Of a DNA stretch of 64,000 nucleotides, positions 54,733-63,845 are shown piece after piece. The DNA is from Pseudorhodoferax sp. Leaf274. GTDB taxonomy: Bacteria; Pseudomonadota; Gammaproteobacteria; Burkholderiales; Burkholderiaceae_C. Both the position numbers and the translations under genes were made by a program. How positions within the stretch are numbered: position 1 is the stretch's first letter; every line of letters begins with the position of its first letter. The stretch is from positions 62,001-126,000 of the forward strand of contig NZ_LMNA01000002.1 in NCBI RefSeq assembly GCF_001422445.1, in the 5' to 3' direction. The notes beneath the pieces are model-generated. The model searched no databases and was not told the DNA's origin. It saw only the letters and a list, made by a program, of their open reading frames with translations.

Positions 54733-56312
54733 CACTTGCCGACCTGGATGAACTTCCAGGGCATGAAGTTGTCCGGCAGCTGCACCACCGTGACGCCCTT
54801 GCGCACGGCCCAGTTCAGCGTCTGCTGGTGCAGCGGGATGTGGCCGATGTCGTCCTGGTGCAGCTTCATGGCCTCGTGGATCATGGCCATGCGCTTGCCG
54901 TCGTCGATCTCCGATGCGATCTGGTCGGTCAGCGCGTCGAGCTTGGGATTGCTGTAGGCGCCCAGGTTGAACTGGCCGCGGCCGCCCTCGCCCGGCGTGC
55001 CCATGATCGGGAACAGCACGTTGTGCACGTCCACGGTGCTGGCGGTCCAACCCAGCATGTAGAAGCTGGTGTCGCGGCGCAGGATCTTGGGGAAGTAGCT
55101 GGCCTTGGTCTCGGCCTCCAGGTTGATCTTGACGCCGATGCGCGCGAGGCTGGCGGCCACCGCCTGGCAGATGTCGCTGTCGTTCACGTAGCGGTCGTTC
55201 GGGCAGTTCATCTTGACCTCGAAGCCGTTCGGGTAGCCGGCCTCGGCCAGCAGCTTCTTGGCAGCCTCGGTGTCGTAGGGCAGGCGCTTGTCCAGGTCCT
55301 TGGCGTAGCCGCGCACCTGCGGCGGAATCATCAGGCCGACCGGAATCGCCGAATTGCGCATCACCCGGTTGCGGATCGCCTCGATGTCGATGGCCTGGTA
55401 GAAGGCCTGGCGCACGCGCTTGTCCTTGAACGGGTTCTTGCCCTTGATGTTGGAGAACTGCAGTTCGTCGCGCTTCTGGTCCATGCCCAGGAAGATCACG
55501 CGCAGCTCGGGGCCCTGCAGCACGTTGGCCTTGCCGTCGCGCTTGATGCGCTCCACGTCCTGCACCGGCACCGGCTCCATCACGTCGACCTCGCCGGAGA
55601 GCATGGCCGCCACGCGCGTGGCGTCGTTGCCCACCACGTTGAAGACCACCTCGTCGACGTTGCTGTCGATCTTGCCCCAGTAGTTGGGGCTGCGCGTGAA
55701 GACCGAGCGCACGTTGGGCTGGCGCTCGCGCGCACGGAACGGGCCGGTGCCGTTGGTGCGGAACGAGGCCGCGTTCTCGATGCCCTTGCGCCGGTCCACC
55801 GGGCGCGTGGCCTGGTTGGCCTCGCACCACTTCTTGCTCATGATGTACCAGTTGGTGATGAGGTCGGGCAGGATCGGGAAGGGCTGCGTGGTGACGATGT
55901 CGATGGTGTTGTCATCGATCTTGTTGATCTGCTTGATCTGGCCGACGTAGCTCTTCACGTCGGAGCCCTCGCCGCGTGCACGGTCGTAGCTGAAGATCAC
56001 GTCGTCGGCCGTGAACGGCGTGCCATCGTGGAATTGCACGTTCTTGCGCAGGTTGAAGCGCCAGACCGTGGGCGCGGTCTGCTTCCAGTCGGTGGCCAGA
56101 GCTGCGGTCAGCTTGAAATCGGCACCGCGCGTGACCAGCGGCTCGTAGACGTTGCCCGTCACGGTGAGCTGCAGCGACTCCTGCAGCGAGTGCGGGTCGA
56201 GCGAGGTGGCATCGCCCTGGTTGGCGATGCGCAGCGTCACGGCCTGGGCCGAGAGGCACGCGGCCAACAGCAGGGATGCGGTCAATGCAGCGAGGCGGGG
56301 CTTGGTGTGCAT
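54732..56312 (-). CDS. Peptide ABC transporter solute-binding protein (first)
   Basis: Periplasmic binding protein of cluster 5 (SBP_bac_5), 526 residues, with a signal peptide (MHTKPRLAALTASLLLAA) ending near AQA-V or, less likely, a lipobox at LAAC. It has NVYEPLVTRGADF near residue 55, the family 5 block VWRFNLRKNVQFHDGTPFTADD near 90, and a C-terminal LQTLNWAVRKGV-like end. Such proteins bind di- or oligopeptides, opines or related compounds. It lies between the M20 amidohydrolase and the OppC-like gene and is coupled to the latter. It is clearly homologous to a second binding protein encoded in the same operon. Confidence 0.92.
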   Translation of the reverse strand: MHTKPRLAALTASLLLAACLSAQAVTLRIANQGDATSLDPHSLQESLQLTVTGNVYEPLVTRGADFKLTAALATDWKQTAPTVWRFNLRKNVQFHDGTPFTADDVIFSYDRARGEGSDVKSYVGQIKQINKIDDNTIDIVTTQPFPILPDLITNWYIMSKKWCEANQATRPVDRRKGIENAASFRTNGTGPFRARERQPNVRSVFTRSPNYWGKIDSNVDEVVFNVVGNDATRVAAMLSGEVDVMEPVPVQDVERIKRDGKANVLQGPELRVIFLGMDQKRDELQFSNIKGKNPFKDKRVRQAFYQAIDIEAIRNRVMRNSAIPVGLMIPPQVRGYAKDLDKRLPYDTEAAKKLLAEAGYPNGFEVKMNCPNDRYVNDSDICQAVAASLARIGVKINLEAETKASYFPKILRRDTSFYMLGWTASTVDVHNVLFPIMGTPGEGGRGQFNLGAYSNPKLDALTDQIASEIDDGKRMAMIHEAMKLHQDDIGHIPLHQQTLNWAVRKGVTVVQLPDNFMPWKFIQVGK

Positions 56313-56334
56313 GGCGAAGGCTCCGTTGGAAGAC

Positions 56335-57558
56335 TCAGGTGGGATCGGGCGTGGCAAGCGGCATGCCTTGCTCGACGAGGCCGGCGTGCAGCGCCGCGCC
56401 CAGGGGCAGGATGTCGTCGTTGAAGTCGTAGCGGCTGTTGTGCAGGTGGCAGCCATCGGGCGCGCCCTGGCCGATGCGCAGGTAGGCCCCCGGCCTGGCC
56501 TGCAGCATGAAGGAGAAGTCCTCCGCGCCCATGCTGGGCTCCATGTCGCGCACCAGCCGCCCGGCGCCGACCAGGCGTTCGGCCACGTCGCCGGCGAAGC
56601 GGGCCTGGTCGCGGTGGTTGATGGTGGCAGGGTAGATGCGTTCGAACCGCACCTCCGCCTGGGCGCCGAAGCCCTGCGCCACCGCGCTGCACAGCTCGGC
56701 CAGGCGCCGCTCCACCAGCGCCTGCACGTTGGCGTCGAAGGTGCGCACGGTGCCGACCAGCGTGGCCTCGCCAGGCACCACGCTCATGGCGCCCAGGTCG
56801 CCGGCGTGCATGGCGCACAGGCTCAGCACCGCCGCGTCGATGGGGCGCGTGTTGCGCGAGACGATGCTTTGCGCGGCCGTGATGATGTGCGCCGCCACCA
56901 GCACCGGGTCGACGGTCTGGTAGGGATGCGCGCCGTGGCCGCCCTTGCCGGTCACCTGGATGGTCACCCGGTCCGCAGCGGCCATCATGGCCCCGCTGTT
57001 CAGCCCCACGGTGCCCGGCGCCATCGCCGGCCAGTTGTGCATGGCGAAGACCGACTGCACGGGGAAGCGGTCGAACAGGCCTTCGTCGATCATGGCCTTG
57101 GCACCCGCGAAGCCCTCTTCGCCCGGCTGGAAGATCAGCACGGCCGTGCCGTCGAAGCAGCGGGTCTCGGCCAGGTAGCGCGCGGCGCCCACCAGCATGG
57201 CCGTGTGCCCGTCATGGCCGCAGCCGTGCATGAGGCCGTTGCGGCCGGAGCGCCAGGCGCGCTCGCCCTGCTCCAGCAGCGGCAGCGCGTCCATGTCTGC
57301 GCGCAGGCCCAGCATGCGGCCGCTGGCCACGCTGCGCCCATGCACCACGCCCACCACGCCGGTCCTGGCGATGCCGGTGTGCACTTCGTCGACGCCGCAC
57401 AGCCGCAGTGCATCGGCCACGCGCGCCGCCGTGTAGTGCTCCTCGAAGCCAATCTCGGGGTGGGCGTGCAGGTCGCGCCGCAAGGCTGTCAACTCGGGAT
57501 GGAATTGCGCGATGCGGTCGAACGCCCGACCTCCCGCGCGCAGCACCGGCGCCAGCAT
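56335..57558 (-). CDS. M20-family amidohydrolase
   Basis: Zinc-dependent cytosolic amidohydrolase of the hippurate/IAA-amino acid hydrolase group, 407 residues. Metal-binding and catalytic blocks are LRADMDALPLLEQG near residue 85, MHGCGHDGHTAML near 110, and FQPGEEGFAGAKAMIDEG near 140. A dimerisation domain follows (GKGGHGAHPYQTVDP near 195). It overlaps the permease stop by TGATG, so it is translated together with the transporter. It probably cleaves the imported N-acyl amino acid or peptide. Confidence 0.93.
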   Translation of the reverse strand: MLAPVLRAGGRAFDRIAQFHPELTALRRDLHAHPEIGFEEHYTAARVADALRLCGVDEVHTGIARTGVVGVVHGRSVASGRMLGLRADMDALPLLEQGERAWRSGRNGLMHGCGHDGHTAMLVGAARYLAETRCFDGTAVLIFQPGEEGFAGAKAMIDEGLFDRFPVQSVFAMHNWPAMAPGTVGLNSGAMMAAADRVTIQVTGKGGHGAHPYQTVDPVLVAAHIITAAQSIVSRNTRPIDAAVLSLCAMHAGDLGAMSVVPGEATLVGTVRTFDANVQALVERRLAELCSAVAQGFGAQAEVRFERIYPATINHRDQARFAGDVAERLVGAGRLVRDMEPSMGAEDFSFMLQARPGAYLRIGQGAPDGCHLHNSRYDFNDDILPLGAALHAGLVEQGMPLATPDPT

Positions 57559-58538
57559 CAATGCCCTCCCGACTTGCCGAGGCGCAGCCGCGGATCGACC
57601 GCGAAATACAGCAGGTCCACGACGAGGTTGATGGTCACGAAGATCAGCGCGATCAGGCACAGGTAGGCCGCCATGACCGGGATGTCCGCGAAGGTCACAG
57701 CCTGGATGAACAGCAGCCCCATGCCGGGCCACTGGAACACCGTCTCGGTGATGATGGAGAACGCGATCAGCGTGCCCAGCTGCAGGCCGGTGATCGTGAT
57801 GACGGGCACCAGTGTGTTCTTGAGCGCATGGCCGAAGTGGATCGCGCGGTCCGACAGGCCCCGGGCGCGCGCGAACTTGATGTAGTCGGTGCGCAGCACC
57901 TCCAGCATCTCGGCACGCACCAGCCGCAGGATCAGCGTGAGCTGGAAGATCGCCAGCGTGATGGCCGGCAGCATGATGTGGTGCCAGCCCTTGGGTGTCA
58001 GCAGGCCGGTGCTCCACCAGCCCAGCTGCACCGTGGGCCCGCGGCCGAAGCTCGGGAACCAGCCCAGCCACACCGCGAACACCAGGATCAGCAGGATGCC
58101 GATCAGGAAGGTGGGCAGGGACACGCCCAGCAGCGACAGCGTCATCAGCATCTGGCTCATGAAGCTGCCGCGGCGCAGCGCGGCGTAGACGCCCGCCGGC
58201 ACGCCGACCAGCAGCGCGATCAGCGCGGCGACGAGCGCCAGCTCCAGCGTGGCCGGAAAGCGCTCGGCGATCAGCCGCGACACCTTGGCCCCCTGGCGCA
58301 GCGACAGGCCGAACTCGCCCTGCGCCGCGTTGTAGAGGAAGTGCCAGAACTGCACGATGAAGGGCCGGTCCAGGCCCAGCGCCTCGCGCAGTTCGCGGAT
58401 CTGCTCGGACGTGGCGTCCTGCCCCAGCAGGAATACCACCGGATCACCCACGTACTGGAACAGCAGGAAGGCAATGAAGGCCACGGCCACCATCACCACC
58501 ACGGCCTGCAACAGGCGGCGAAGAATGAAAGCAAACAT
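57558..58538 (-). CDS. Peptide ABC transporter permease (OppB/DppB type)
   Basis: Inner-membrane permease of 326 residues with six helices and the N-terminal MFAFILRRLLQAVVVMVAV typical of the DppB family. The EAA loop lies near DYIKFARARGLSDRAIHFGH around residue 212, and it ends VDLLYFAVDPRLR, also a family hallmark. It pairs with the OppC-like protein although their genes are separated by the amidohydrolase and one binding protein. The start at 58538 follows the binding-protein stop by 54 bases. Confidence 0.93.
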   Translation of the reverse strand: MFAFILRRLLQAVVVMVAVAFIAFLLFQYVGDPVVFLLGQDATSEQIRELREALGLDRPFIVQFWHFLYNAAQGEFGLSLRQGAKVSRLIAERFPATLELALVAALIALLVGVPAGVYAALRRGSFMSQMLMTLSLLGVSLPTFLIGILLILVFAVWLGWFPSFGRGPTVQLGWWSTGLLTPKGWHHIMLPAITLAIFQLTLILRLVRAEMLEVLRTDYIKFARARGLSDRAIHFGHALKNTLVPVITITGLQLGTLIAFSIITETVFQWPGMGLLFIQAVTFADIPVMAAYLCLIALIFVTINLVVDLLYFAVDPRLRLGKSGGH

Positions 58539-58592
58539 CGGTTGAGGCTCCTGGAGCCGGCGGCGCTGCGTGCGCCGCCAGGCCCGCAAGGG

Positions 58593-60170
58593 TCAGTTGA
58601 CCTTGATCAGGCGCCAGTCGAGACGGTTGTCGGCACGGTGCACGACCTCGACGTTCTTCTTCATGGCCCAGGGGATGACCTGGTTGTACAGCGGCAGGTG
58701 CGACACATCCTCGTGCGAGAGGATCAGTGCTTTCTCGATGAGTTCGTTGCGGTTTTTGAGGTCGGTCTCGACCTTGATGCGCTCCACCAGCGCATCCATC
58801 TGCGGGTTGGAATAGCGGCCCACGTTGTAGTTGCCGTCACCGCCCGCGCCCACCGAGCGCACCAGCGATTGCAGGCTGTACAGCGCGTCGAAGGTCGGAA
58901 CGCCCCAGCCCAGCATGTAGATGCTGGCCTCGTAGCGCTGGATCATCGGGAAGTAGGTGACCAGCGGCAGCGTGCGCAGCTTGGCCTTCACGCCCACGCG
59001 CGCCCACATGGCCGTGATGGCCTGGCAGACCGCCTCGTCGTTGATGTAGCGGTTGTTGGGGCAGGCGAAGTCGACCTCGAAGCCCTGCGGATAGCCGGCA
59101 TCGGCCAGCAGCTTCTGCGCGGCCTTGGCGTCGTAGGGCCAGCGCACGTCGGCCTTCTTGGTCCAGCCGTTGACCTGGGGCGAGACCAGCGTGCCGGTGC
59201 TCTCGCCCAGGCCGCGCAGCGTCACGCGCTGGATCGCGCCGATGTCGATCGCCTGGTACAGCGCCTTGCGCACGCGCACGTCCTTGAGCGGGTTCTTGCC
59301 CTTAACGCTGGAGCCGACCAGCTCGTCGCGGAACTGGTCCATGCCCAGGAACAGGGTGCGGTTCTCCACGCCGTCCATGACCTTCATGTCGGGATTGCTG
59401 CGCAGCCGGCCCAGGTCCTGCGGGCTGGGATCGAGCACGAAGTCGGTCTCGCCGGACAGCAGGGCCGCGAGCCGCGTGGCCTGCGCCTTGATCGGGGTGT
59501 AGACGATCTCCGTCACGTTGCCGGTGCTCTTGCCCCAGTAGTGCGGGTTGGCCACGAGCACCATGCGCTGATCGGGCTGCCATTCCTTGAGCATGTAGGG
59601 GCCCGTGCCCATGGCGTTGCGGTGCGCGAAGGTCTCGTCCTGGGTCTTGATGTCCTTGGGCTCGACGGATTTGTTCTTCTCGGCCCAGGCGCGGCTCATG
59701 ATGCGCAGCTCGGTCAGCTGGTTGACCAGCGTGGGCGTGGGCGCCTTGAGCATCACGTCCACGGTGGTGTCGTCGACCTTGACCACCTTGTCGATGCCCT
59801 GGGCATAGACGGCATAGTTGGAGGTCTTGGCCATCGCGCGGGTGAGCGAGAAGACCACGTCGTCGGCCGAGAACGCCGAGCCATCGCTGAACTTCACGCC
59901 CTTGCGCAGCGCGAAGCGCACCTGCGTCGGACTGATCTGCTTCCACTCGGTGGCCAGTTGCGCCTCGGGCTTGAAGGTCTTGCTGTTGTAGTAGACCAGC
60001 GAGTCGTAGATGGACGCATGCACGCCGTTGCCCAGGGCGTTGTTCTGCGAGTGGATGTCCATCGTGGGGATGTCGCTGGCGCTGGACCATTTGAAGGTCT
60101 TGGCTTGCGCAGCGGTTCCAAGGGTCAACGCGACGAATGCACCGGTACAGAACAAAGCAATCTTTTGCAT
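58593..60170 (-). CDS. Peptide ABC transporter solute-binding protein (second)
   Basis: First gene of the operon. A 525-residue binding protein of the same cluster as the one at 54732, with a Sec signal (MQKIALFCTGAFVALTLGTAAQA). The block VRFALRKGVKFSDGSAFSADD near residue 85 and the ending VIPWAMKKNVEV are homologous to it. Divergence between the two suggests different ligands feeding one permease. The ATG at 60170 gives the signal peptide; the frame is open further upstream without a ribosome site. Confidence 0.92.
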   Translation of the reverse strand: MQKIALFCTGAFVALTLGTAAQAKTFKWSSASDIPTMDIHSQNNALGNGVHASIYDSLVYYNSKTFKPEAQLATEWKQISPTQVRFALRKGVKFSDGSAFSADDVVFSLTRAMAKTSNYAVYAQGIDKVVKVDDTTVDVMLKAPTPTLVNQLTELRIMSRAWAEKNKSVEPKDIKTQDETFAHRNAMGTGPYMLKEWQPDQRMVLVANPHYWGKSTGNVTEIVYTPIKAQATRLAALLSGETDFVLDPSPQDLGRLRSNPDMKVMDGVENRTLFLGMDQFRDELVGSSVKGKNPLKDVRVRKALYQAIDIGAIQRVTLRGLGESTGTLVSPQVNGWTKKADVRWPYDAKAAQKLLADAGYPQGFEVDFACPNNRYINDEAVCQAITAMWARVGVKAKLRTLPLVTYFPMIQRYEASIYMLGWGVPTFDALYSLQSLVRSVGAGGDGNYNVGRYSNPQMDALVERIKVETDLKNRNELIEKALILSHEDVSHLPLYNQVIPWAMKKNVEVVHRADNRLDWRLIKVN

Positions 60171-60246
60171 GGGCAGGCTCTCGAAAAAGGAGATTCCACT
60201 ATGCAACAAGCGGGCCAGCGCAGGCAGCCGGAGTTTCCCCATGCAA

Positions 60247-61017
60247 TCAAGGGGCAGGCGGCATCCTCGTGCGCAGGTCCAGCGGTCCGTACCAGGCCTG
60301 CACATGGCTGCTGGTGTTGTCGGAGTCCGTCATGATGCCGACCGCCACCAGCGCACCCGGCTCCTCTCCGAAGGCGCGCACGAAATCGGCGTGCACATCG
60401 CGCGCGTAGTCGCGCCATTGGCCCAATCCGCCGGGCCCGGACTCCACCACGATCTTGCGGATGCGGTCGGTTCGCGGGTTCAAGATCACGCTGCCGGGCG
60501 CGCGGGTGTTGCACCACACATACATCAGCGTGGCGTAGGGCATCTCCTCGCCGGTCAGCGCGCGCGCCAACTCCGAGAGCATGGCGTTCTTGGCGGAGAA
60601 GCGGCTGCGGTCGCCTTCGAAGGCGAGCACGAGCCGCACCGGCGCATCGTCGGCGTCGCGGGCGGCCATGTCGGCGCCGGGGATCAATGCCGGCACCTTC
60701 CAGGAAAACGACAGCTGGCCCAACGCGCTGGCCGGCACGTGCACCTGTTTGCGCAACATGCTGGCCGAGGCATCGGCGGTCACGGCCATGGCCGCGCGGC
60801 CATCCACCTGCACCGCATCGAACTGCGTCGCGCGCTTGCCCGGCAACGGCAGGTGCTGCCACGGCACGCCATCCAACTGCTGCAGCGACACCTTGCCCCA
60901 TGGGGTCTGGGCGACGGGCGCGACGGGCGCGGCCGCCACCGGCTCTCCATCTTCCGAACGCCATGACGCGCACCCCATCAGTTGAAGTGCCACCAGGGCC
61001 AACAGCACGAAGCGCAT
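60247..61017 (-). CDS. DUF3047 lipoprotein
   Basis: A 256-residue exported lipoprotein with lipobox LMGC near residue 15. The body matches DUF3047 in pattern: LSFSWKVPALIPGADMAARDADDAPVRL near 105, TLMYVWCNTRAPG near 162, RKIVVESGPGGLGQW near 186, and a C-terminal GIMTDSDNTSSHVQAWYGPLDL near 228. The family is of unknown function and common in Proteobacteria. It begins 107 bases after the porin stop, with the porin terminator between, so it has its own promoter; the peptide operon starts 76 bases after its stop. Confidence 0.88.
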   Translation of the reverse strand: MRFVLLALVALQLMGCASWRSEDGEPVAAAPVAPVAQTPWGKVSLQQLDGVPWQHLPLPGKRATQFDAVQVDGRAAMAVTADASASMLRKQVHVPASALGQLSFSWKVPALIPGADMAARDADDAPVRLVLAFEGDRSRFSAKNAMLSELARALTGEEMPYATLMYVWCNTRAPGSVILNPRTDRIRKIVVESGPGGLGQWRDYARDVHADFVRAFGEEPGALVAVGIMTDSDNTSSHVQAWYGPLDLRTRMPPAP

Positions 61018-61049
61018 CGATCACAACCCCATCAGAAATTGCACGCACG

Positions 61050-61083
61050 AAAAAGCCGCCGGTCTTGCGACGCGGCGGCTTTT
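61050..61083 (-). terminator. Rho-independent terminator of the porin gene
   Basis: On the reverse strand an eight-pair GC-rich stem (AGCCGCCG paired with CGGCGGCT, plus AAA/TTT extensions) surrounds an 11-base loop and ends in TTTTT. It lies about 42 bases after the porin stop and ahead of the DUF3047 gene. Confidence 0.9.
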
Positions 61084-61124
61084 ATACATTGCAATCTTCA
61101 AGCTGCGCTCAGGCAGCCCTTGGA

Positions 61125-62192
61125 TTAGAACGTGTGGACAACGCCCACGCCGACGGCGTAGGGGTTTTGCGAGGCCAGGGCGCGGCCACCAGCGTTGACA
61201 GCCGTGATGGCGTCTTGGTCGTAGCCCTTCACGAAATCGACGTACAGGCGGGTGCGCTTGGACAGTGCGTAGTTGGCGAACAGTTCCAGTGCCTTGATGT
61301 CGGCATCGGTGTTGCGAGCGTAAGCCACGCCCACGTTGGCGGGGCCGAACGGAGCGACAGCAGCCAGGGTCCAGCCCTTGCCGCCAGCCAGTTGACCACC
61401 GTTGTTGCCGGTGACACCGCTGAAGGTGTTGAAACCATTCACGCCTTCGCGCTCGCGGCGGTTGTACGTAGCGGCCAGCTTCACAACGCTCAGGTCGTAG
61501 CTTGCGCCCACGGCGTAAGCGGTACGCAGGCCTTCAGCAGCCTTGGTTTCTGCAACGGCGCTGACGGACAGCGGGCCGTTGGCGAACGTAGCGCCCAGGC
61601 TGTACTGGTTCTTGGCGGTAGCGGGAACGCCAACGCCTTGCACGCCACCTTGGTCGCCCTTGGCCGTGAAGCCGGCACGCACCACGACACCGCCGAAGTT
61701 CGGCGAGGCGTATTGCAGTTGGCTGCTACGACGCGAAGAACCGTACCAGGTCACGGCGCTGATGCCGGCGCGGTCGTAAGCGGAGGAGTAGGACGTGCCG
61801 TTGAAGTCATAGGCACCCATCACCTTGGCACCGATGGACGACGAGCGGCCCAGCTGGATCGCACCCCAGCCAGCGCCTTCCAGGCCGACCCAGGCTTCAC
61901 GGCTGAAAGCAACCGCGGTGCCGCCGGTCGACAGGTCCAGGCCGCCGGATTGCAGGTTGAAGTTGGCCTTCAGACCGCCGCCCAGGTCTTCCGTGCCACG
62001 GAAGCCGATGACCGACGTGCTGTTGAAGCCGTCTTGGCCAGACGCGTAGCCTTCACCGTTGTTCATGCCCCACTTGCCGTCCTTGACCTTACCGAAGCCA
62101 ATGTCCAGAACGCCGTACAGCGTGACGGACGACTGAGCCATGGCGGCGCCGGAAGCGGCCAGCACGGCCAAAGCAATCAGACTCTTTTTCAT
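61125..62192 (-). CDS. Gram-negative general porin (Omp32-like)
   Basis: Trimeric outer-membrane channel, probably anion-preferring like Omp32 of Delftia. The 355-residue precursor has a signal peptide ending AMA-QSSVTLYG, the typical start of the mature betaproteobacterial porin. Alternating beta strands follow, with the GFRGTEDLGGGLKANFNLQSG block near 50 and a C-terminal phenylalanine (VGVVHTF) that BamA recognises. GGAGA lies before the ATG. Codons are less GC-rich than those of neighbours (many GGT, GTA and GCA, fewer GGC), as in highly expressed genes. A strong terminator follows. Confidence 0.95.
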   Translation of the reverse strand: MKKSLIALAVLAASGAAMAQSSVTLYGVLDIGFGKVKDGKWGMNNGEGYASGQDGFNSTSVIGFRGTEDLGGGLKANFNLQSGGLDLSTGGTAVAFSREAWVGLEGAGWGAIQLGRSSSIGAKVMGAYDFNGTSYSSAYDRAGISAVTWYGSSRRSSQLQYASPNFGGVVVRAGFTAKGDQGGVQGVGVPATAKNQYSLGATFANGPLSVSAVAETKAAEGLRTAYAVGASYDLSVVKLAATYNRREREGVNGFNTFSGVTGNNGGQLAGGKGWTLAAVAPFGPANVGVAYARNTDADIKALELFANYALSKRTRLYVDFVKGYDQDAITAVNAGGRALASQNPYAVGVGVVHTF

Positions 62193-62468
62193 TGCGAGAT
62201 TCTCCAAGGTTAAACAGAGGGCTCCGGTTCGAAGAGATCACTTCGTGCTTCAGCACTTCTTGTTCGATCTCGCCGGAGTCCCGGGCCAACCTCCTTTTGG
62301 GAAGTTGGGCGTATTGCACCAGAACGGGTGACCTTGAGCAAAAGAAAAGGCCGATGAAGGCCATTTTTCGTCGCATGGCTACAACACATCAACGCCGACC
62401 CCGGCCGCGCCCTGCGTGCAGGCGCCATACAGGCCGGCCCCTATACTGGTTTTTTCGCAAGCACGCCC

Positions 62469-63086
62469 ATGGACACCCTGCTCAGCACCGTCGACGCCGC
62501 CCTCCGTACCCTGTTCGTGCCAGCGCGCGCCAGCCGGCCGTGCCCGACCCTGCCAGCGCAGCCCACTGCGCTGGCGGCCGAGGAGAAGCGCTTGTCTGGC
62601 GCGCTGATGCGCGTCAACCATGTCGGGGAGGTGTGCGCGCAGGCGCTCTACACAGGCCAGGCCCTGGCCACGCGCGACGTGGCGCTGCGCACCCATTTCG
62701 AGGAAGCCAGCCGCGAGGAGACCGACCATCTGGCGTGGACGGCCGAACGACTGCAGGAATTGGGCGCCCGGCCCTCTTTGTTGAACCCCGTGTGGTACGC
62801 CGGCGCATTCGCGCTTGGCTTCGTGGCCGGCAAGATCGGCGACAAGCTGAGCCTGGGCTTCGTGGTCGAGACCGAGCAACAGGTCGCCGAGCATCTGACA
62901 TCGCACCTGAGCCGCCTGCCGGAGAACGACCACGCTTCGCGCGCCATCGTGGTCCAGATGCGCGACGACGAGCTGCGCCACGCGCAAGATGCGGCGTTGG
63001 CCGGCGCCGCCCCCCTGCCGCGCGCCGCCAAAGGCCTGATGCGCGTCGCGGCCAAGGTCATGACGACCACTGCGCACCGCATCTGA
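62469..63086 (+). CDS. coq7: Ubiquinone biosynthesis monooxygenase Coq7
   Basis: Di-iron hydroxylase that adds the last hydroxyl group of the ubiquinone ring (demethoxyubiquinone hydroxylase). The 205-residue protein has the ferritin-like ligands in NHVGEVCAQ near residue 50, [12 protein letters not shown] near 80, [10 protein letters not shown] near 136, and DDELRHA near 168. Some betaproteobacteria use Coq7 in place of UbiF. It is divergent from the porin gene across a 276-base gap and converges with the OsmC-family gene. Confidence 0.95.
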   Translation: MDTLLSTVDAALRTLFVPARASRPCPTLPAQPTALAAEEKRLSGALMRVNHVGEVCAQALYTGQALATRDVALRTHFEEASREETDHLAWTAERLQELGARPSLLNPVWYAGAFALGFVAGKIGDKLSLGFVVETEQQVAEHLTSHLSRLPENDHASRAIVVQMRDDELRHAQDAALAGAAPLPRAAKGLMRVAAKVMTTTAHRI

Positions 63087-63116
63087 AGCGCCACACAGGC
63101 GCCCAGGGCGCCAGCC

Positions 63117-63566
63117 TCAGCCGTCCTTCAGCTCGAAGCTGGTCACGATCTCGGCCGTCTTGCCCAGCATGATGGTGGCCGAGCAGTACTTGTCGTGGCT
63201 CATCGCAATGGCCCGCTCCACCGCGGCGTGCTGCAAATCCTTGCCCGTCACCGTGAAGTGCATCTGGATGCGGGTGAAGACCTTGGGATCGGCTTCGGCG
63301 CGCTCGGCACTCAGCTTGACCGAGCAGCCGCGCACATCGTGCCGCCCACGCTTGAGGATCAGCACCACATCGTAGGCGGTGCAGCCGCCGGCACCGGCCA
63401 ACACGGTTTCCATGGGGCGCGGCGCCAGGTTGCGGCCGCCGTTCTCGGGCCGGGCCGGATCGGGGGCGCCGTCCATCGCCAGCACATGGCCACTGCCGGT
63501 CTCGGCCACGAAACCCATGCCGGACTGCGTCCCGGCGGAGCCGGTCCAGCTCACTGTGCATTCCAT
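63117..63566 (-). CDS. OsmC-family protein (YhfA-like)
   Basis: A 149-residue cytosolic protein of the OsmC/Ohr superfamily. It has the two conserved cysteines of the family, in GAGGCTAYD near residue 60 and HDKYCSATI near 125, and the core RPMETVLAGAGGC. YhfA-type members are probably not organic peroxide reductases of the Ohr type; the function is unclear. AGGGAG precedes the ATG. It converges with coq7, 30 bases apart. Confidence 0.9.
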   Translation of the reverse strand: MECTVSWTGSAGTQSGMGFVAETGSGHVLAMDGAPDPARPENGGRNLAPRPMETVLAGAGGCTAYDVVLILKRGRHDVRGCSVKLSAERAEADPKVFTRIQMHFTVTGKDLQHAAVERAIAMSHDKYCSATIMLGKTAEIVTSFELKDG

Positions 63567-63680
63567 CTCTACGTACTCCCTGTGTTGTGTTGGCCGAACG
63601 GCGTTGCGGAATTGCCGAATTCTTCACGAAATTTCACCACTGACATGTCACGCAATGCTGCGACGCACAAAAATTCTGGC

Positions 63681-63780
63681 TATACTTCACCCATCGCGTC
63701 GCAAGTCGGCGCACCGATTGTCTCCTCCACCCTCCGAAAAGGTGGATTAGCCCCGAATCGCAAGGTTCGGGGCTTTTTTC
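63681..63780 (+). ncRNA. Candidate small RNA between the OsmC-family gene and ilvA
   Basis: A -10 box TATACT (63681-63686) is followed by about 85 transcribed bases with no plausible open frame. They include a pyrimidine-rich TCTCCTCCACCCTCC (63721-63735), of anti-Shine-Dalgarno type, whose TCCACC pairs with GGTGGA (63741-63746). They end in an intrinsic terminator. That terminator is a perfect nine-pair stem AGCCCCGAA (63749-63757) with TTCGGGGCT (63766-63774) and a T6 tract. No gene upstream on this strand would need that terminator. No good -35 box is visible. Confidence 0.6.
63749..63779 (+). terminator. Rho-independent terminator upstream of ilvA
   Basis: Nine-pair perfect stem (63749-63757 with 63766-63774), eight-base loop TCGCAAGG, and a run of six T. 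It is placed as the 3' end of the candidate small RNA and insulates ilvA from it. Confidence 0.9.
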
Positions 63781-63845
63781 TTTGTGCGCGCCGGGTTCTC
63801 TATGATCGCGCTCCCCGCATCAGCCTGCTTCCCCCGCTTCGCACC

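Noticed and set aside
62340..62375. A terminator-like GGCC hairpin with A/T tracts upstream of the porin gene
   Set aside because: The stem is only four pairs and there is no upstream reverse-strand gene to terminate, so it is not annotated.
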